64,000 nucleotides of DNA from Candidatus Magnetominusculus dajiuhuensis (GCA_015233465.1 JADFXP010000002.1:1-64000), one strand, 5' to 3'; counted from the first letter of the stretch, positions 16,477-27,514 are shown. Translations and numbers: made by a program. The notes: generated from the sequence alone by a model not told the origin.

Positions 16477-17733
16477 ATGCCGCATAAAATACTTTTAGTT
16501 GAGGATAGTCCTGTTTTAACAAGGGTTTTGGTTAGGGCAATTCATAATTCAGAGATGTTTTTGGTTGTTCATGCCATGAATTATAAGGAAGCGCAGGTGA
16601 TTTTGGAAAGAGAGAGTAATGATTTATTTTTAGCCTTGCTTGACATAGTTCTTCCTGATTCAAAGGATGGCGAGATTGTTGATTTAGTTAGGAGTTATAA
16701 TGTTCCTGTGATTGTATTTACATCATTATTTAGCGATGATATGAGAGATCTTATGGAGAGTAAGGAGATTGTTGATTATGTCATCAAGAAAGATAATTTG
16801 AATGTTGATTATGTGGTTGCTCTTATTCATCGAGTTTATAAAAATAGTTTCATAAAGGCACTTATAGTGGAAGATTCAAGGACTATACGTATGAGTATAT
16901 ATAAGATGCTTTCATCCTATAAATTTCAGATTTTTGAGGCTGCAAACGGCGCTGAAGCTATTAATATTTTGAAAAAAGAGAAAGACATTAGGTTAGTTGT
17001 TACAGATTATATAATGCCTGAAGTAGATGGCTTTGAGTTATTAGACTGGATAAGGAATAGCTTTAAAAAAAGTTGTAGTGATCTTGCAGTTATTGGGCTT
17101 TCTGCGCATGGTTCAAATAGATTATCAGCAAGGTTTATTAAAAGCGGAGGCAATGATTTTTTAAACAAACCATTTTTAAAAGAAGAGCTTCTTTGCAGGA
17201 TAAATCAGACCATTGAAAACATTGAACATATTGAAACAATAAGGAATCTTGCACTTACTGATCCAATGACTGGACTTTCAAACCGCCGTCATTTTTTTGA
17301 AACAGGTGAGAAACTCTATGTTAATGCCAAGAGAAAAAATCTAAATATAGCCCTTGCAATGCTTGATATCGATCATTTTAAACATGTCAATGACACATTT
17401 GGACATTATGCAGGAGATCTGACGATTAAAAAAGTTTCTAATTTATTAAAAGATGCCTTTAGGAAGTCTGATATTGTTGCAAGGATCGGCGGCGAGGAGT
17501 TTTGTGTGCTAGCCGTGAATATAAAGGAAGACAGTATCACTCAAACCTTTGAAAGATTGAGAAACAAGATTGAGACAAATGAAATTACATTTGGAAAAGA
17601 ACGTTTTCATATTACTATAAGTATTGGAGTTACGATGATATTAAGCGATTCATTGGAGCATATGATGAGATTAGCAGACGAGCTTCTTTATAAGGCTAAA
17701 AATAGCGGTCGTAATTGTATTATTTGTCAATAA
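16477..17733 (+). CDS. REC-REC-GGDEF diguanylate cyclase response regulator
   Basis: A 418-residue regulator with two receiver domains, phospho-acceptors Asp56 (LLDIVLP) and Asp177 (VTDYIMP), and a C-terminal GGDEF domain with an intact GGEEF at 338-342. The product-inhibition site RKSD is at 329-332, correctly spaced. It should make cyclic-di-GMP when phosphorylated, probably by the CheA encoded downstream, in the manner of WspR, although WspR and PleD have different receiver arrangements. The first receiver differs from consensus around its lid. It is the first gene of the chemosensory operon. Confidence 0.92.
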   Translation: MPHKILLVEDSPVLTRVLVRAIHNSEMFLVVHAMNYKEAQVILERESNDLFLALLDIVLPDSKDGEIVDLVRSYNVPVIVFTSLFSDDMRDLMESKEIVDYVIKKDNLNVDYVVALIHRVYKNSFIKALIVEDSRTIRMSIYKMLSSYKFQIFEAANGAEAINILKKEKDIRLVVTDYIMPEVDGFELLDWIRNSFKKSCSDLAVIGLSAHGSNRLSARFIKSGGNDFLNKPFLKEELLCRINQTIENIEHIETIRNLALTDPMTGLSNRRHFFETGEKLYVNAKRKNLNIALAMLDIDHFKHVNDTFGHYAGDLTIKKVSNLLKDAFRKSDIVARIGGEEFCVLAVNIKEDSITQTFERLRNKIETNEITFGKERFHITISIGVTMILSDSLEHMMRLADELLYKAKNSGRNCIICQ

Positions 17734-17780
17734 TTACTTTTCACTTTCTTTTATCCTAATTTTTATGATAATTTATCAAG

Positions 17781-18827
17781 ATGGAAGAACTATCTTATTT
17801 AATTTTTGAGCTTCAAGGGATAAAGTATGCAATTGCGGGAGTATTAGCCGTTGAGGTTTTGTGGCTGCCTGAATGCAGACCCGTTGAAGAAGCTCCGTCT
17901 TACATTGCAGGCCTGCTCAATCTGCATGGAAAGATTATCCCTGTTATTGATATTCATATTAGATTTGGCCGTACTCCTAAACCATATAAAGTTACGGACA
18001 GGATTATTATTGTTGAGGTAACAGATACTCAGATAGGTCTTATTGTGAATGATATTATAGATGTCTATGATTTTGCAGGGATTATTGAGGCAACCCCTGA
18101 ATATGGTCTGGGGTTAGATAACTGTGATCATTTTGTCACTCAAATAGCCAAGCTTGATGAAGAAGTCATAATGATTATTGATATTGAAAGGCTATTTCGC
18201 TGTTCTAAACAGATTCATCAGGAGTTGACTGAAGGTCATGAGGAGGCCAATCGCAATGTTCCTCTTGATCAGATAAATGGGCTTAGATTATTTTGTCCTG
18301 AGGCAACTGAAGAAGATCGCAAGATATTTAGACAGCGCGCTAAGGACCTTGCAGTTGCAGCAACGGATTCAGATAAAGAAGAAACGGTTGATTTAGCCGT
18401 TGTAAAGCTGGCAGATGAGTTTTTTGGGATTGATTTAAGGACTGTTAAAGAATTTATAACTATCCGCAACATCATGCCGATACCTTGCTGTCCGCCATAT
18501 GTGCTTGGCGACATAAATCTAAGGGGCGATATTTTAAGTATAATTGATGTGCGTTCCATTTTAAATCTCCCAAATTCTAAGACATATACTGAAACAAAGG
18601 GTATAGTTATACAGTTAAATGAATATATTGTTGGTATTCCGATTGATGAGATACTTGATATAGCGTATGTAACATCTAAGATTATCGCAGATGTTCCTGT
18701 TGCGCTTGCTTCAGTAGATGAGGAATATCTGATTGGCACAGTGAAATACGGCAGTGGTATGCTTGCGATTTTAGACCTTCAAAAGATACTTCTTTCGCCG
18801 GCAGTTATAGTTAATCAAGAGGTTTAA
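17781..18827 (+). CDS. tandem CheW adaptor protein
   Basis: A 348-residue protein with two CheW folds. The first spans about residues 4-145 (YIAGLLNLHGKIIPVIDI) and the second about 200-340 (YVLGDINLRGDILSIIDV), joined by a charged helical linker. CheW couples chemoreceptors to CheA. A double domain could bridge two receptors or replace two separate CheW proteins, as in Wsp systems that use two CheW-like proteins, WspB and WspD. It lies between the diguanylate cyclase and the chemoreceptor in the same operon. Confidence 0.9.
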   Translation: MEELSYLIFELQGIKYAIAGVLAVEVLWLPECRPVEEAPSYIAGLLNLHGKIIPVIDIHIRFGRTPKPYKVTDRIIIVEVTDTQIGLIVNDIIDVYDFAGIIEATPEYGLGLDNCDHFVTQIAKLDEEVIMIIDIERLFRCSKQIHQELTEGHEEANRNVPLDQINGLRLFCPEATEEDRKIFRQRAKDLAVAATDSDKEETVDLAVVKLADEFFGIDLRTVKEFITIRNIMPIPCCPPYVLGDINLRGDILSIIDVRSILNLPNSKTYTETKGIVIQLNEYIVGIPIDEILDIAYVTSKIIADVPVALASVDEEYLIGTVKYGSGMLAILDLQKILLSPAVIVNQEV

Positions 18828-18856
18828 GTTAAGAAATTAATATATTTGGAGGCAAC

Positions 18857-20998
18857 ATGAAACTAACAAAAAAATTAATACTGCTCTTTGTCCTTATTGG
18901 ACTGATACCATTTGTGTTAATTGGGATCTATGCGTATTATAATTCCAGTTCTGCCTTAAAAGAGCGGGAATTTAATACTCTTCAATCACTAATGATGATT
19001 AAAAAATGGGAGCTTGAGGATTATTTTAGACGCAGACATGATCATGTTAAACTCATTGCTCACAGACCTGATGTGATCTCAGCGGTTGAAGAATTCTCTG
19101 AAGATATTTCTAAGTTGGATAAGGAAGTTGGCAGTGATTATGATAAAAATCGTTCCAGAAATCTTGATATGCTTCGCTCAAGATATGTATATCAGCAGGA
19201 ACATACATATGGATCGTCAGCAGATTCCATATCGCAGTATACACCTCAAGATAAGAATGTTCAAATTCTTCAACATCTATATATTGCAGCTAACTCATTC
19301 CCAATTGGGAAAAAAGATGGACTTGATGATGCAGGGGATCGGAGTTCTTATAGTACACTTCATAAAAAGGAACATCCTTTGCTGCGAAGATTAGCTAATT
19401 TGTTTGGTTACTCCGATCTATTATTGATTGATTCTAATTCTGGAAGGGTCGTGTATTCTTTTGCCAAAGAGATTGATCTTGGAACAAATTATCTTACTGG
19501 CCCATACGGTAAGTCAAGCATTGCTAAGGCATTTCAGATTGTGCGAAATTCAACTGACGAAAATTATTCATTATTGACAGATACAGATGATAAATATTTT
19601 CCATCCTACGACAAAGCAGCAATGTTTATATTAGCTCCAATTTTTAAGAATAAAAAAAATATTGGAGTCATTGCGCTTCAGATTTCAGTTGATCAAATAG
19701 ATAAAGTCATGACTAATTATAATCAGTGGACAGATATAGGTATGGGGAAGACTGGTGAGACCGTTCTCATCGGTGACGACCTTTATTTGCGCAGCAATGC
19801 AAGGTCATTCATTGAAAATCCTGAGAGATTTCTTGCTGCCTTAAAAGACCTGGGGCATTCGCCAGATTCGATTAGTGAGATTCAACATGAAAATTCTACT
19901 ATTTGTAATCTAAAATTTGATTCAAAGGTTGCAAGGGAAGCCCTTACAGGCAGGTCTAAAGAGCATATTATTGCTAAGGGTTTTTTAAATTTTGATGCCT
20001 TAGTGGCGTATACACCTCTTGACATACCGGGCATTAAATGGGGAATGATATCTAAGATACATAAAGACGAAGCATTTGCGCCAATAAATAAACTTCGTAA
20101 TATCTTGTTAATACTTGGTTTTATTTTGACAATGCTGGTATTTGGAGTGGGGGTTTTATTTGCCCGTTCAATCAGTAATCCTTTAAATAAAATAATTAAT
20201 TCTTTATCTGCTACTTCAACTCAAATAGCCTCAACTATTGAAGAACACGAAAGGATTGCCTCACAGCAGTCTGCATCTGTAAATGAGACAACTACGACAA
20301 TGGATGAGCTTGGTGCTTCTTCCCGCCAATCTGCAGAACAGGCTGAGGCATCTGCAGTTGGGGCGCGTCAGGCATATGAGCTAGCAAATCAAGGTCAGAG
20401 CACGGTTTCAGAGATGAAGGATAATATGATGACTATGCGTGAGAAGATCGTTGCAATTGCTGAGCAGATTTTAAATCTTAGCGAGCAGACATCTCAAATC
20501 GCTACAGTTACAAATCTGGTTTCTGATTTTGCAAATGAAACCAAGATGCTTGCAATGAATGCTGCAGTAGAGGCTGTGAGGGCAGGAGAGTTTGGCAAGG
20601 GATTTTCAGTTGTGGCTATGGAGATTCGTAAACTTGCTGATCAAAGCAAGGGTTCTACTGAACGTATAAATGCGCTTGTCTCAGATATTCAAAAGTCTAC
20701 TAATTCTACGGTAATGGTCACTGAAGAAGGATCAAGGGCTGTTGAAAACGTGGTTAAACAGGTTACTGTAACTGAAGAGACCTTTAATGAAATAGTTGCT
20801 TCAATAAATTCCTCTACAGAGAGTTCACAGCAGATTTCACTAAATGTAAAACAGCAGGCTGCAGCAATTAAACAGATTGTTGAGGCAATGAATACTTTAA
20901 ATACAGGCGCTAAAGAGACTGCTAATGGAATAGCACAGACTAAACAAGGTGTTCAGAATCTTGATGAGGCTGCGCAGACACTTAAACTTATGGTGTAA
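18857..20998 (+). CDS. methyl-accepting chemotaxis protein, transmembrane
   Basis: A 713-residue chemoreceptor. Helix 1 is at about residues 7-28, followed by a large periplasmic sensor of about 380 residues that looks like a double-Cache domain (KTGETVLIGDDLYLRSN). Helix 2 is at about 413-435, followed by a short HAMP-like linker and the coiled-coil signalling domain. The CheA/CheW-binding tip is degenerate but clear: NETKMLAMNAAVEAVRAGEFGKGF at about 558-581. There is no C-terminal pentapeptide for CheR/CheB tethering. GGAGG precedes the ATG. It is the only receptor in the cluster and probably its dedicated sensor. Confidence 0.92.
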   Translation: MKLTKKLILLFVLIGLIPFVLIGIYAYYNSSSALKEREFNTLQSLMMIKKWELEDYFRRRHDHVKLIAHRPDVISAVEEFSEDISKLDKEVGSDYDKNRSRNLDMLRSRYVYQQEHTYGSSADSISQYTPQDKNVQILQHLYIAANSFPIGKKDGLDDAGDRSSYSTLHKKEHPLLRRLANLFGYSDLLLIDSNSGRVVYSFAKEIDLGTNYLTGPYGKSSIAKAFQIVRNSTDENYSLLTDTDDKYFPSYDKAAMFILAPIFKNKKNIGVIALQISVDQIDKVMTNYNQWTDIGMGKTGETVLIGDDLYLRSNARSFIENPERFLAALKDLGHSPDSISEIQHENSTICNLKFDSKVAREALTGRSKEHIIAKGFLNFDALVAYTPLDIPGIKWGMISKIHKDEAFAPINKLRNILLILGFILTMLVFGVGVLFARSISNPLNKIINSLSATSTQIASTIEEHERIASQQSASVNETTTTMDELGASSRQSAEQAEASAVGARQAYELANQGQSTVSEMKDNMMTMREKIVAIAEQILNLSEQTSQIATVTNLVSDFANETKMLAMNAAVEAVRAGEFGKGFSVVAMEIRKLADQSKGSTERINALVSDIQKSTNSTVMVTEEGSRAVENVVKQVTVTEETFNEIVASINSSTESSQQISLNVKQQAAAIKQIVEAMNTLNTGAKETANGIAQTKQGVQNLDEAAQTLKLMV

Positions 20999-21004
20999 TT
21001 TATA

Positions 21005-21073
21005 TGAGGGCTCTGCCATCATAATCCTCAAGGTGTTTTTATAACGGGTCTGAGACCCTGTCTCTTGACCCCA
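21005..21073 (-). repeat. dispersed repeat family A, copy 3 (diverged)
   Basis: Inverse orientation: GAGGGCTCTGCC, an irregular middle containing GGGTCTGAGACCC, and the end TTGACCCC. It lies seven bases after the chemoreceptor stop. The central hairpin differs from compact copies, so the element is diverged or composite. Confidence 0.55.
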
Positions 21074-21127
21074 TAATTTTAGGTTATTTATAATCAAATA
21101 TTTATATAAATGATAAACAAGAGTTAA

Positions 21128-21193
21128 TGGGTTCAAAGGGACAAGTCCCTTTGCGGGAGCCATCCCTAAAGGGAGCCCTTGGGCAGAGCCCTC
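21128..21193 (+). repeat. dispersed repeat family A, copy 4
   Basis: GGGTTCAAAGGGACAAGTCC, then CTTTGCGGG, a short insert, and GGGCAGAGCCCTC. It ends 16 bases before the cheA start and immediately before its Shine-Dalgarno (GAGGAG). Copy 3 lies in inverse orientation in the same gap. Confidence 0.75.
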
Positions 21194-21209
21194 ATGAGGA
21201 GTTTCATAA

Positions 21210-23627
21210 ATGATAGAAGACAAGGAATTAAGAGAATTATTTAAGGCTGAGAGTGAAGAGCATCTTGGCAATCTTGACAAGGGTCTGCTTCATATAGAGA
21301 AGAATCCCCATGATCTTGAGTCTCTTAAGGAATTGTTTAGAGAGGCGCATAGTTTAAAGGGCGCTGCTCGTATGCTTGAGGTTAATTCCGTTGAAATAAT
21401 TGCCCATCGTTTTGAAGACCTCTTAGGTTGTGCAAGCAGAGGTGAAAAGACAATTACCCTTCATGAGATAGAACGAATGAACGGAGGTCTTTCAATCCTC
21501 AGAAAACTTGTACATGAGGCTGTTACTGGCGAGAGGGCTGATATTGATGTGCCTCGTTATATTAAAGAACTTGATAATCAGGTAGCAGAGGATGATAAAA
21601 CTGCTATACAAACTCAGGCAGCTCCTGTTATAGATATTGCAAAACCCATAGAGCAGATTCCTAAAGTAGATGCTGTAAAAGAAGTTTTAACTCCAATTGT
21701 AAAGGAAGAAGTAATAAAACCTAATGTTGTACAAAGCATTGAACCAAAACAACCTCCAAAGGCAATTGTTGAAGAAGATAAGCCAGTTGAAGAGTCTAAA
21801 CTGATTAAACCCCTGTTAAAACCTAATAAATATCAGATAGATACAATTAGAGTTGGTACTGGAAGGCTTGATTTGTTGATGACACAGGCAGGAGAGCTTG
21901 CGGTTACTGTAAAACGCCTTGAGCAGTTGACAACTGATATAGATAATATTTTGGAGCTTTTTGAGTTATGGAGTAAGGATGAATATACACAATCTTCAAT
22001 TGTTAGAGATGTAGAGGGCAAGTTTGATGATCCAAGAATAAAAAGACTCCTTAATTTTCAGCGTATTCAAAACAGTCATCTTGAACAATTAAAGTCATTG
22101 GTCAAGGTTATGAAAAACACATCAAATGAAAACAGTTCCCGCTTGGGCACAGTTGCAACAGAACTGCATGAAGGAATAAGAACAATACGGCTGCTGCCTC
22201 TATCTACTATTTTTTCATTATTTCCACGAATGGTAAGGGATTTGGCAAAGAATTTAAACAAGGAAGTAGAGTTTATTGTTGAAGGGGCAGAGACAACTGC
22301 TGATAAACATCTGCTTGAAGAGATGAAAGATCCTCTAATGCACATAATCCGCAATGCCTTAGATCATGGAATAGAGATGCCTATGGATAGGATAAAACTG
22401 GGCAAACAAAAGGCTGGTACTTTATTAGTAAAGGCAAATCAATCTGCAAATTATATAATCATTGAAATAATAGATGATGGAAAGGGGCTTGATATTGAGG
22501 CAATCAAGCGAACTGCCGTAAAAAAACGCATATGTAGAAAAGAAGAACTCTTAGAAATGACTATTCCCCAGATACAGAATTTGATATTTTCTTCGGGTTT
22601 GAGCACAAGTGAAATGGTTACAGACGTATCTGGAAGGGGCATTGGGCTTGATGTTGTAAAAAATAATGTTGAGCGTTTAAAGGGTCAGATTTCTATTGAA
22701 TCAACCGCTGGAAAAGGCTGTACAATATCTGTAAAACTGCCTATCACATTATCAACAACGCGGGTATTTTTGGTATCATCTAATCACATGAAATTTGCAA
22801 TTCCTATAGAGTTTGTTTTATTTGCAAAAAATATCTCTCATAGTGATATATTTTCAATTGAAGGAAGAGAGACTATTATAATTGATGATCATCCTGTTTC
22901 CGTTGGTCTTCTCTCAGATTTACTTGAATTAAAGGTTCTTAAATTATCAGAGCCAGAAACTATTACTCAGAGGAACACCTTAGCAATGCACGATAATAAA
23001 CCTCAGGCAGCAATGGTGCCCTGCATTATACTAGCAGTAGGAGCAGAGAGGCTTGGGGTGTTGGTGGATGCAATTATAGATGAACAAGAGGTGGTGTTTA
23101 AACCTCATACTCCGCTTCTAAAAAGGGTACGCAATATCTCAGGAGCAACGATCTTAGGCGATGGAGAGGTTTGTATGATAGTTAATCCTCATGATCTGAT
23201 AAGAACCGTTAGAAAACAGCATATTGCCTCAGAAGATCTTCAAAATGACAGCGTAGAGACTGAATCATTTGTTATATTGCTTGTTGAGGACTCTATTACA
23301 ACTCGGATTCAGGAAAAAAGAATACTGGAAGGAGCAGGTTATGAGGTAGTAACAGCAGTAAACGGTGTAGATGCTTATAATAAATTAAGCACACGTCCAT
23401 TTTCAGCAGTGGTCTCAGACATTCAGATGCCGTATATGGATGGACTAACTCTGACAAAAAAGATACGAAATGATAAAAATTTTAAGGAGATGCCTATAAT
23501 ATTAGTAACCTCCCTGACATCTGAAGACGATAAACGCAAGGGTATTGAGGTAGGCGCAAATGCCTATATCACAAAACCAACTTTTGAACAAAAGGCATTT
23601 ATTGATACCATCAGACGACTGATTTAA
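21210..23627 (+). CDS. CheA-type histidine kinase with C-terminal receiver (WspE-like)
   Basis: An 805-residue hybrid CheA. The Hpt domain has phosphorylatable His47 in FREAHSLKGAARML. A Pro/Lys/Glu-rich linker follows, then the dimerisation helices (about 210-310), the HATPase domain with MHIIRNALDHGIE, GKGLD and GRGIGLDVV, a CheW-like domain (about 505-655), and a receiver domain (about 685-805) with the Asp in VVSDIQMP near 736. CheA-REC fusions are typical of Wsp, Frz and other non-flagellar chemosensory pathways. It should phosphorylate CheB and the REC-REC-GGDEF protein. Separated from the receptor gene by two repeats, it may need its own promoter. Confidence 0.93.
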   Translation: MIEDKELRELFKAESEEHLGNLDKGLLHIEKNPHDLESLKELFREAHSLKGAARMLEVNSVEIIAHRFEDLLGCASRGEKTITLHEIERMNGGLSILRKLVHEAVTGERADIDVPRYIKELDNQVAEDDKTAIQTQAAPVIDIAKPIEQIPKVDAVKEVLTPIVKEEVIKPNVVQSIEPKQPPKAIVEEDKPVEESKLIKPLLKPNKYQIDTIRVGTGRLDLLMTQAGELAVTVKRLEQLTTDIDNILELFELWSKDEYTQSSIVRDVEGKFDDPRIKRLLNFQRIQNSHLEQLKSLVKVMKNTSNENSSRLGTVATELHEGIRTIRLLPLSTIFSLFPRMVRDLAKNLNKEVEFIVEGAETTADKHLLEEMKDPLMHIIRNALDHGIEMPMDRIKLGKQKAGTLLVKANQSANYIIIEIIDDGKGLDIEAIKRTAVKKRICRKEELLEMTIPQIQNLIFSSGLSTSEMVTDVSGRGIGLDVVKNNVERLKGQISIESTAGKGCTISVKLPITLSTTRVFLVSSNHMKFAIPIEFVLFAKNISHSDIFSIEGRETIIIDDHPVSVGLLSDLLELKVLKLSEPETITQRNTLAMHDNKPQAAMVPCIILAVGAERLGVLVDAIIDEQEVVFKPHTPLLKRVRNISGATILGDGEVCMIVNPHDLIRTVRKQHIASEDLQNDSVETESFVILLVEDSITTRIQEKRILEGAGYEVVTAVNGVDAYNKLSTRPFSAVVSDIQMPYMDGLTLTKKIRNDKNFKEMPIILVTSLTSEDDKRKGIEVGANAYITKPTFEQKAFIDTIRRLI

Positions 23628-23655
23628 GCTATTATTTTAGAAAGAAGATTTAATC

Positions 23656-24750
23656 ATGAGAAACCCAATTAAAGTATTAATCGTAGAAGACTCACCTGTA
23701 GCTCTTGCAATACTTCAAAGAATGCTCAGGACATCACAGGATATTGAGATTGTTGGCACAGCTACTAATGGAGTTGATGCCCTTGCCATTATTCCTGGCT
23801 TAGATCCTGATGTTATATGCACTGATTTTCATATGCCAAGAATGAATGGGCTTGAATTAATAAAAGAGGTTATGAAGAAATTTCCTCGTCCAATCCTTGT
23901 AATAAGTGTTTCGGTTCATGAAGATGACAATGAAAATATATTTAATTTAATCAGCGCAGGGGCTCTTGATGTATTTCCAAAACCAAAAGGCGGGCTTGGT
24001 ATTAATTTTGAATCATTAAGCCGAGAACTAATACAGAAGGTAAAAGTTCTATCAGGTATAGTTGCATTTAGCAGGCATAAAAATGAGTTAAAGCGTGTTC
24101 ATATCCCTGTTATTGAAAGGAAACCTGTTCCCCAAACAACAATACCTATGCATAATTCCTCAATTTTAGTAATTGGCGCTTCCACTGGAGGACCGCAGGC
24201 GTATGAGGCAATTTTACCAAAACTGCCTCAAAATTTCCCAGTACCTATACTATGCGTTCAGCATATTAGTGAAGGATTTATATTTGGATTGGTAGATTGG
24301 CTGAATTCACATTGTAAGATAAATGTGACTCTTGCAAAACTTGGAGATATGCCTCTGCCCGGCATAGCATATTTTGCCCCTGATGGAGTTCATTTAAAGC
24401 TAGGGAAAAATGGGAGATTTTTGTTTTCACACGATCATCCTTTTATGGGGCATCGTCCTTCAGTTAATGTTACCATGAGTTCAGTTGCTCTTCATTATCA
24501 GTCCTCAGCCATTGGAGTATTGCTTACAGGAATGGGAGTTGATGGCGCGGAAGGGTTATTAGAGATATATAATCAAGGCGGATTAACCATTGCTCAGGAT
24601 GAGGCAAGTTCTATAGTTTTTGGAATGCCTAAGCGGGCAATTGAGTTAGGGGCTGCAAGATATGTATTTCCACTTGAAAATATCTCTGAAATGTTGATAA
24701 AATGTGTTAAAACAGTTAGTGAAGGTAAAGTGAATGGAGTTCCCCTGTGA
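23656..24750 (+). CDS. cheB: chemotaxis protein-glutamate methylesterase
   Basis: A 364-residue CheB with a receiver domain (Asp57 in CTDFHMP) and a C-terminal methylesterase domain. The catalytic triad is visible as Ser176 (GASTGG), His203 (VQHI) and Asp296 (GMGVDGA). It removes methyl groups from, or deamidates, receptor glutamates for adaptation. The matching methyltransferase CheR is not encoded in this operon or elsewhere in the window, so adaptation would need a CheR encoded elsewhere. It lies between cheA and the hybrid kinase. Confidence 0.95.
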   Translation: MRNPIKVLIVEDSPVALAILQRMLRTSQDIEIVGTATNGVDALAIIPGLDPDVICTDFHMPRMNGLELIKEVMKKFPRPILVISVSVHEDDNENIFNLISAGALDVFPKPKGGLGINFESLSRELIQKVKVLSGIVAFSRHKNELKRVHIPVIERKPVPQTTIPMHNSSILVIGASTGGPQAYEAILPKLPQNFPVPILCVQHISEGFIFGLVDWLNSHCKINVTLAKLGDMPLPGIAYFAPDGVHLKLGKNGRFLFSHDHPFMGHRPSVNVTMSSVALHYQSSAIGVLLTGMGVDGAEGLLEIYNQGGLTIAQDEASSIVFGMPKRAIELGAARYVFPLENISEMLIKCVKTVSEGKVNGVPL

Positions 24751-24772
24751 ATTTAGATGACGAAGATAAAGT

Positions 24773-27502
24773 ATGAATCTAAATAATGAAAAATTAAATC
24801 CTAATTCAGGGGCTAAAATCCTAATAGTAGAAGACAGCCCAATCCAAAGAGAACTGTTAAAACGCACGCTTGTACGTAATGGTTTTGAGGTTATCTTGGC
24901 AGAAGATGGGAATCAAGGGCTGCTATCAGTAAGAAACAATAGTCCCTCTTTAGTTATCAGCGATATAACTATGCCTCATAAAAATGGATATGAGATGTGT
25001 ACTGAGATTAAACAATCTGAGGATTTTTTTCATATCCCTGTTATTTTGCTTTCTCAGCTTAGTGACACAAGGGAGATCATCCATGGTCTGATAGCTGGAG
25101 CGGATAATTATATCACAAAGCCTTATAGCGAGGAATTTTTAATTGCTAAGGTAAATCATTTGCTTACTCATGATGTTGGAAGTGTTGGGAGTGATTTAAC
25201 CAAAGATATATCTATAGATTTTGCAGGCGACCATTATACTATTTCTTCAAACCGCCATCAGATTTTAAATCTTCTTCTTTCTACCTATGAAAGCGCAGTT
25301 ATTCAAAATCGTGAACTTAATACAACTCAGCTTGAACTCAAGACTGCAAATGATCAGCTTGTTCGAGAGATAGAAGCGCATCAGAGAATGGAAAAGGAAC
25401 TTAGAAATCATAGAGACCTGCTTGAAGATATAGTTAGAGCAAGGACTGATGAACTAAGAAAGCATCGTGACCTGCTTGAAGAGATGGTTACAACAAGGAC
25501 AGTGGAATTAATTAATGCTAATGAACATCTTCAAAAAGAGATCACAGGACATAAAGAGACTGAACTTCTGCTTCATCAGGCAAAAGAGGCTGCTGAGGTA
25601 GCAAACAAGGCTAAGAGTGAATTTTTGGCTAATATGAGCCATGAAATCCGCACCCCTATGAATGCTATTATTGGCATGGCTGAACTTGCCCTTGATACTG
25701 GACTAACGGATGAGCAAAGGGAATTGATTGAGATAGTGTTACGTTCAGCAGATGCCCTTTTAGTGCTTTTAAATAGTATATTAGATTTTTCAAAGATTGA
25801 AGCTGGAAAGATGATGCTTGAGTCTATAGATTTCAATATTGTAACTATAATGGAAGGCACAATTGATACAATTGCATTACAGGCTCATAAAAAAAATCTT
25901 GAATTACTTTGCGATATTCATCAAAATACCCCTCAAGTAATAATAGGAGACCCTGTACGCTTACGGCAGATTATCATCAATCTTGTAGGAAATGCGATTA
26001 AATTTACTCATCGCGGTGAGATTGTTGTTTCAATTGAAGCTATTAATAATTCTTTTTCACAAGTTGATTTAGCAAATCATCATGTAGACTTGAAGTTTAC
26101 TGTTTCTGATACAGGTATAGGGATTCCTGAAGATAAGATTTCAACTATATTTGAGACATTCAGACAAGTAGATGGTTCAACCACCAGAGAATACGGTGGA
26201 ACAGGCCTTGGGTTAAGCATTACAAGCAAATTAGTTGAGTTGATGGGTGGTGAACTTCTTGTAAAGAGCCAGTTGGGTAAGGGTAGTTCATTTTATTTTA
26301 TCGTAAGATTCCAATTGCCTAAGGTATTGAGTTTTGATACCTCTGAACTTGATCTTAAAGGAATTGAGATATTGATACTTGATGATAGCGCTACATTTAG
26401 AAAAATCATTAAAGAATTGTTATTAAAATGGAATGCAAAGGTATTTGAGAGTAATGATGGGACCGATGGACTTGCTCAGATAAAAGCAGCGCGGGAAAAT
26501 AATACGCCTTTTAAGATGATTTTTATTGATACCAGAATGCCAGGGCTTGCAGGTGTGGAGTTAGTTAAGCGGATAAAGGAAGGTCCTGTAGCTAATGAAA
26601 TGATTGTAATAATGTTTAACACTAATTATCGTAAAGGCGATCTTGAAATCATTAAAGATTTGGGACTTTCAGGGTATCTTTTAAAGCCAATAAAAAAGAC
26701 GCAATTTTTATCATTATTATCATCTCTTACGGGCAAGACTATTGACAATGACACATGCCTTAAAGCAGAAGTAAATAATGTTAATGGTTCTTTAAATAAA
26801 GATACCTGCATATCATTGAATATATTAATTGCTGAGGATAATGAAAACAATCAAATACTTGCTCAAAAGATTCTTCAATCAGCAGGACATACAGTAAGGT
26901 TAGCAAAAAATGGCAGAATAGCCCTTGATTTGCTTAAAGAAGAACATTTTGATTTGATATTGATGGATATACAGATGCCTGAAATGGATGGTATTGAGAC
27001 AACAAGAATAATTAGGAATTCAGATTCATCATATTTTGATAATTCAATACCGATAATTGCAGTAACTGCTCATGCCATGAAAGGAGACAAAGAACGGTTT
27101 TTAGAGGCTGGTATGAGTGATTATGTTTCAAAACCATTTAAGAGTGATGTATTAAATTTGGCTATAGAGCGAGTAATGACAAAGAAGCCGCAGGTAATTC
27201 AAACTGTGGTTGTTGAGAATAAACCTACAGAGACAGCTATTAGTTTAACAAAAGAAATAGTGACAGAGTTTAAAGAGCATATTGAATTATTAAAACAGGT
27301 ATTAAATGACGGTGATGCTGCATTAATAGAACAATATGGAATGTCATTAAAGGATATATCAAATAGGGCAGGGCAGTCAGAGGTAAAAGACCTCGCCTTC
27401 AGGGTTGTTTTAGCCGCAAGAAAAGGCGATATGGATAAGGCTAGACTTGCAATTTCCACTGTAACAGAAAAAATTATTGAACTAATAAATAAATTAAACT
27501 AA
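24773..27502 (+). CDS. multi-receiver hybrid histidine kinase
   Basis: A 909-residue cytoplasmic kinase with no membrane segment. Domain order: REC1 (about 15-130, Asp in VISDITMP); a long coiled coil (about 175-285) containing an internal 18-residue duplication (HRDLLEDIV... / HRDLLEEMV...); HisKA with His290 in [10 protein letters not shown]; HATPase ([20 protein letters not shown]); REC2 (FIDTRMPG); REC3 ([11 protein letters not shown]). A C-terminal helical domain (about 820-909) looks like an Hpt domain, but the expected His aligns with Met ([11 protein letters not shown]). It follows cheB with a 22-base gap and probably links the chemosensory output to further phosphorelay control. Confidence 0.9.
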   Translation: MNLNNEKLNPNSGAKILIVEDSPIQRELLKRTLVRNGFEVILAEDGNQGLLSVRNNSPSLVISDITMPHKNGYEMCTEIKQSEDFFHIPVILLSQLSDTREIIHGLIAGADNYITKPYSEEFLIAKVNHLLTHDVGSVGSDLTKDISIDFAGDHYTISSNRHQILNLLLSTYESAVIQNRELNTTQLELKTANDQLVREIEAHQRMEKELRNHRDLLEDIVRARTDELRKHRDLLEEMVTTRTVELINANEHLQKEITGHKETELLLHQAKEAAEVANKAKSEFLANMSHEIRTPMNAIIGMAELALDTGLTDEQRELIEIVLRSADALLVLLNSILDFSKIEAGKMMLESIDFNIVTIMEGTIDTIALQAHKKNLELLCDIHQNTPQVIIGDPVRLRQIIINLVGNAIKFTHRGEIVVSIEAINNSFSQVDLANHHVDLKFTVSDTGIGIPEDKISTIFETFRQVDGSTTREYGGTGLGLSITSKLVELMGGELLVKSQLGKGSSFYFIVRFQLPKVLSFDTSELDLKGIEILILDDSATFRKIIKELLLKWNAKVFESNDGTDGLAQIKAARENNTPFKMIFIDTRMPGLAGVELVKRIKEGPVANEMIVIMFNTNYRKGDLEIIKDLGLSGYLLKPIKKTQFLSLLSSLTGKTIDNDTCLKAEVNNVNGSLNKDTCISLNILIAEDNENNQILAQKILQSAGHTVRLAKNGRIALDLLKEEHFDLILMDIQMPEMDGIETTRIIRNSDSSYFDNSIPIIAVTAHAMKGDKERFLEAGMSDYVSKPFKSDVLNLAIERVMTKKPQVIQTVVVENKPTETAISLTKEIVTEFKEHIELLKQVLNDGDAALIEQYGMSLKDISNRAGQSEVKDLAFRVVLAARKGDMDKARLAISTVTEKIIELINKLN

Positions 27503-27514
27503 AGGAGAGAAAAG

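Noticed and set aside
4311-21193. Family A hairpins as ordinary intrinsic terminators
   Set aside because: No T-run follows the stems, and several copies lie directly before start codons in the direction of the downstream gene.
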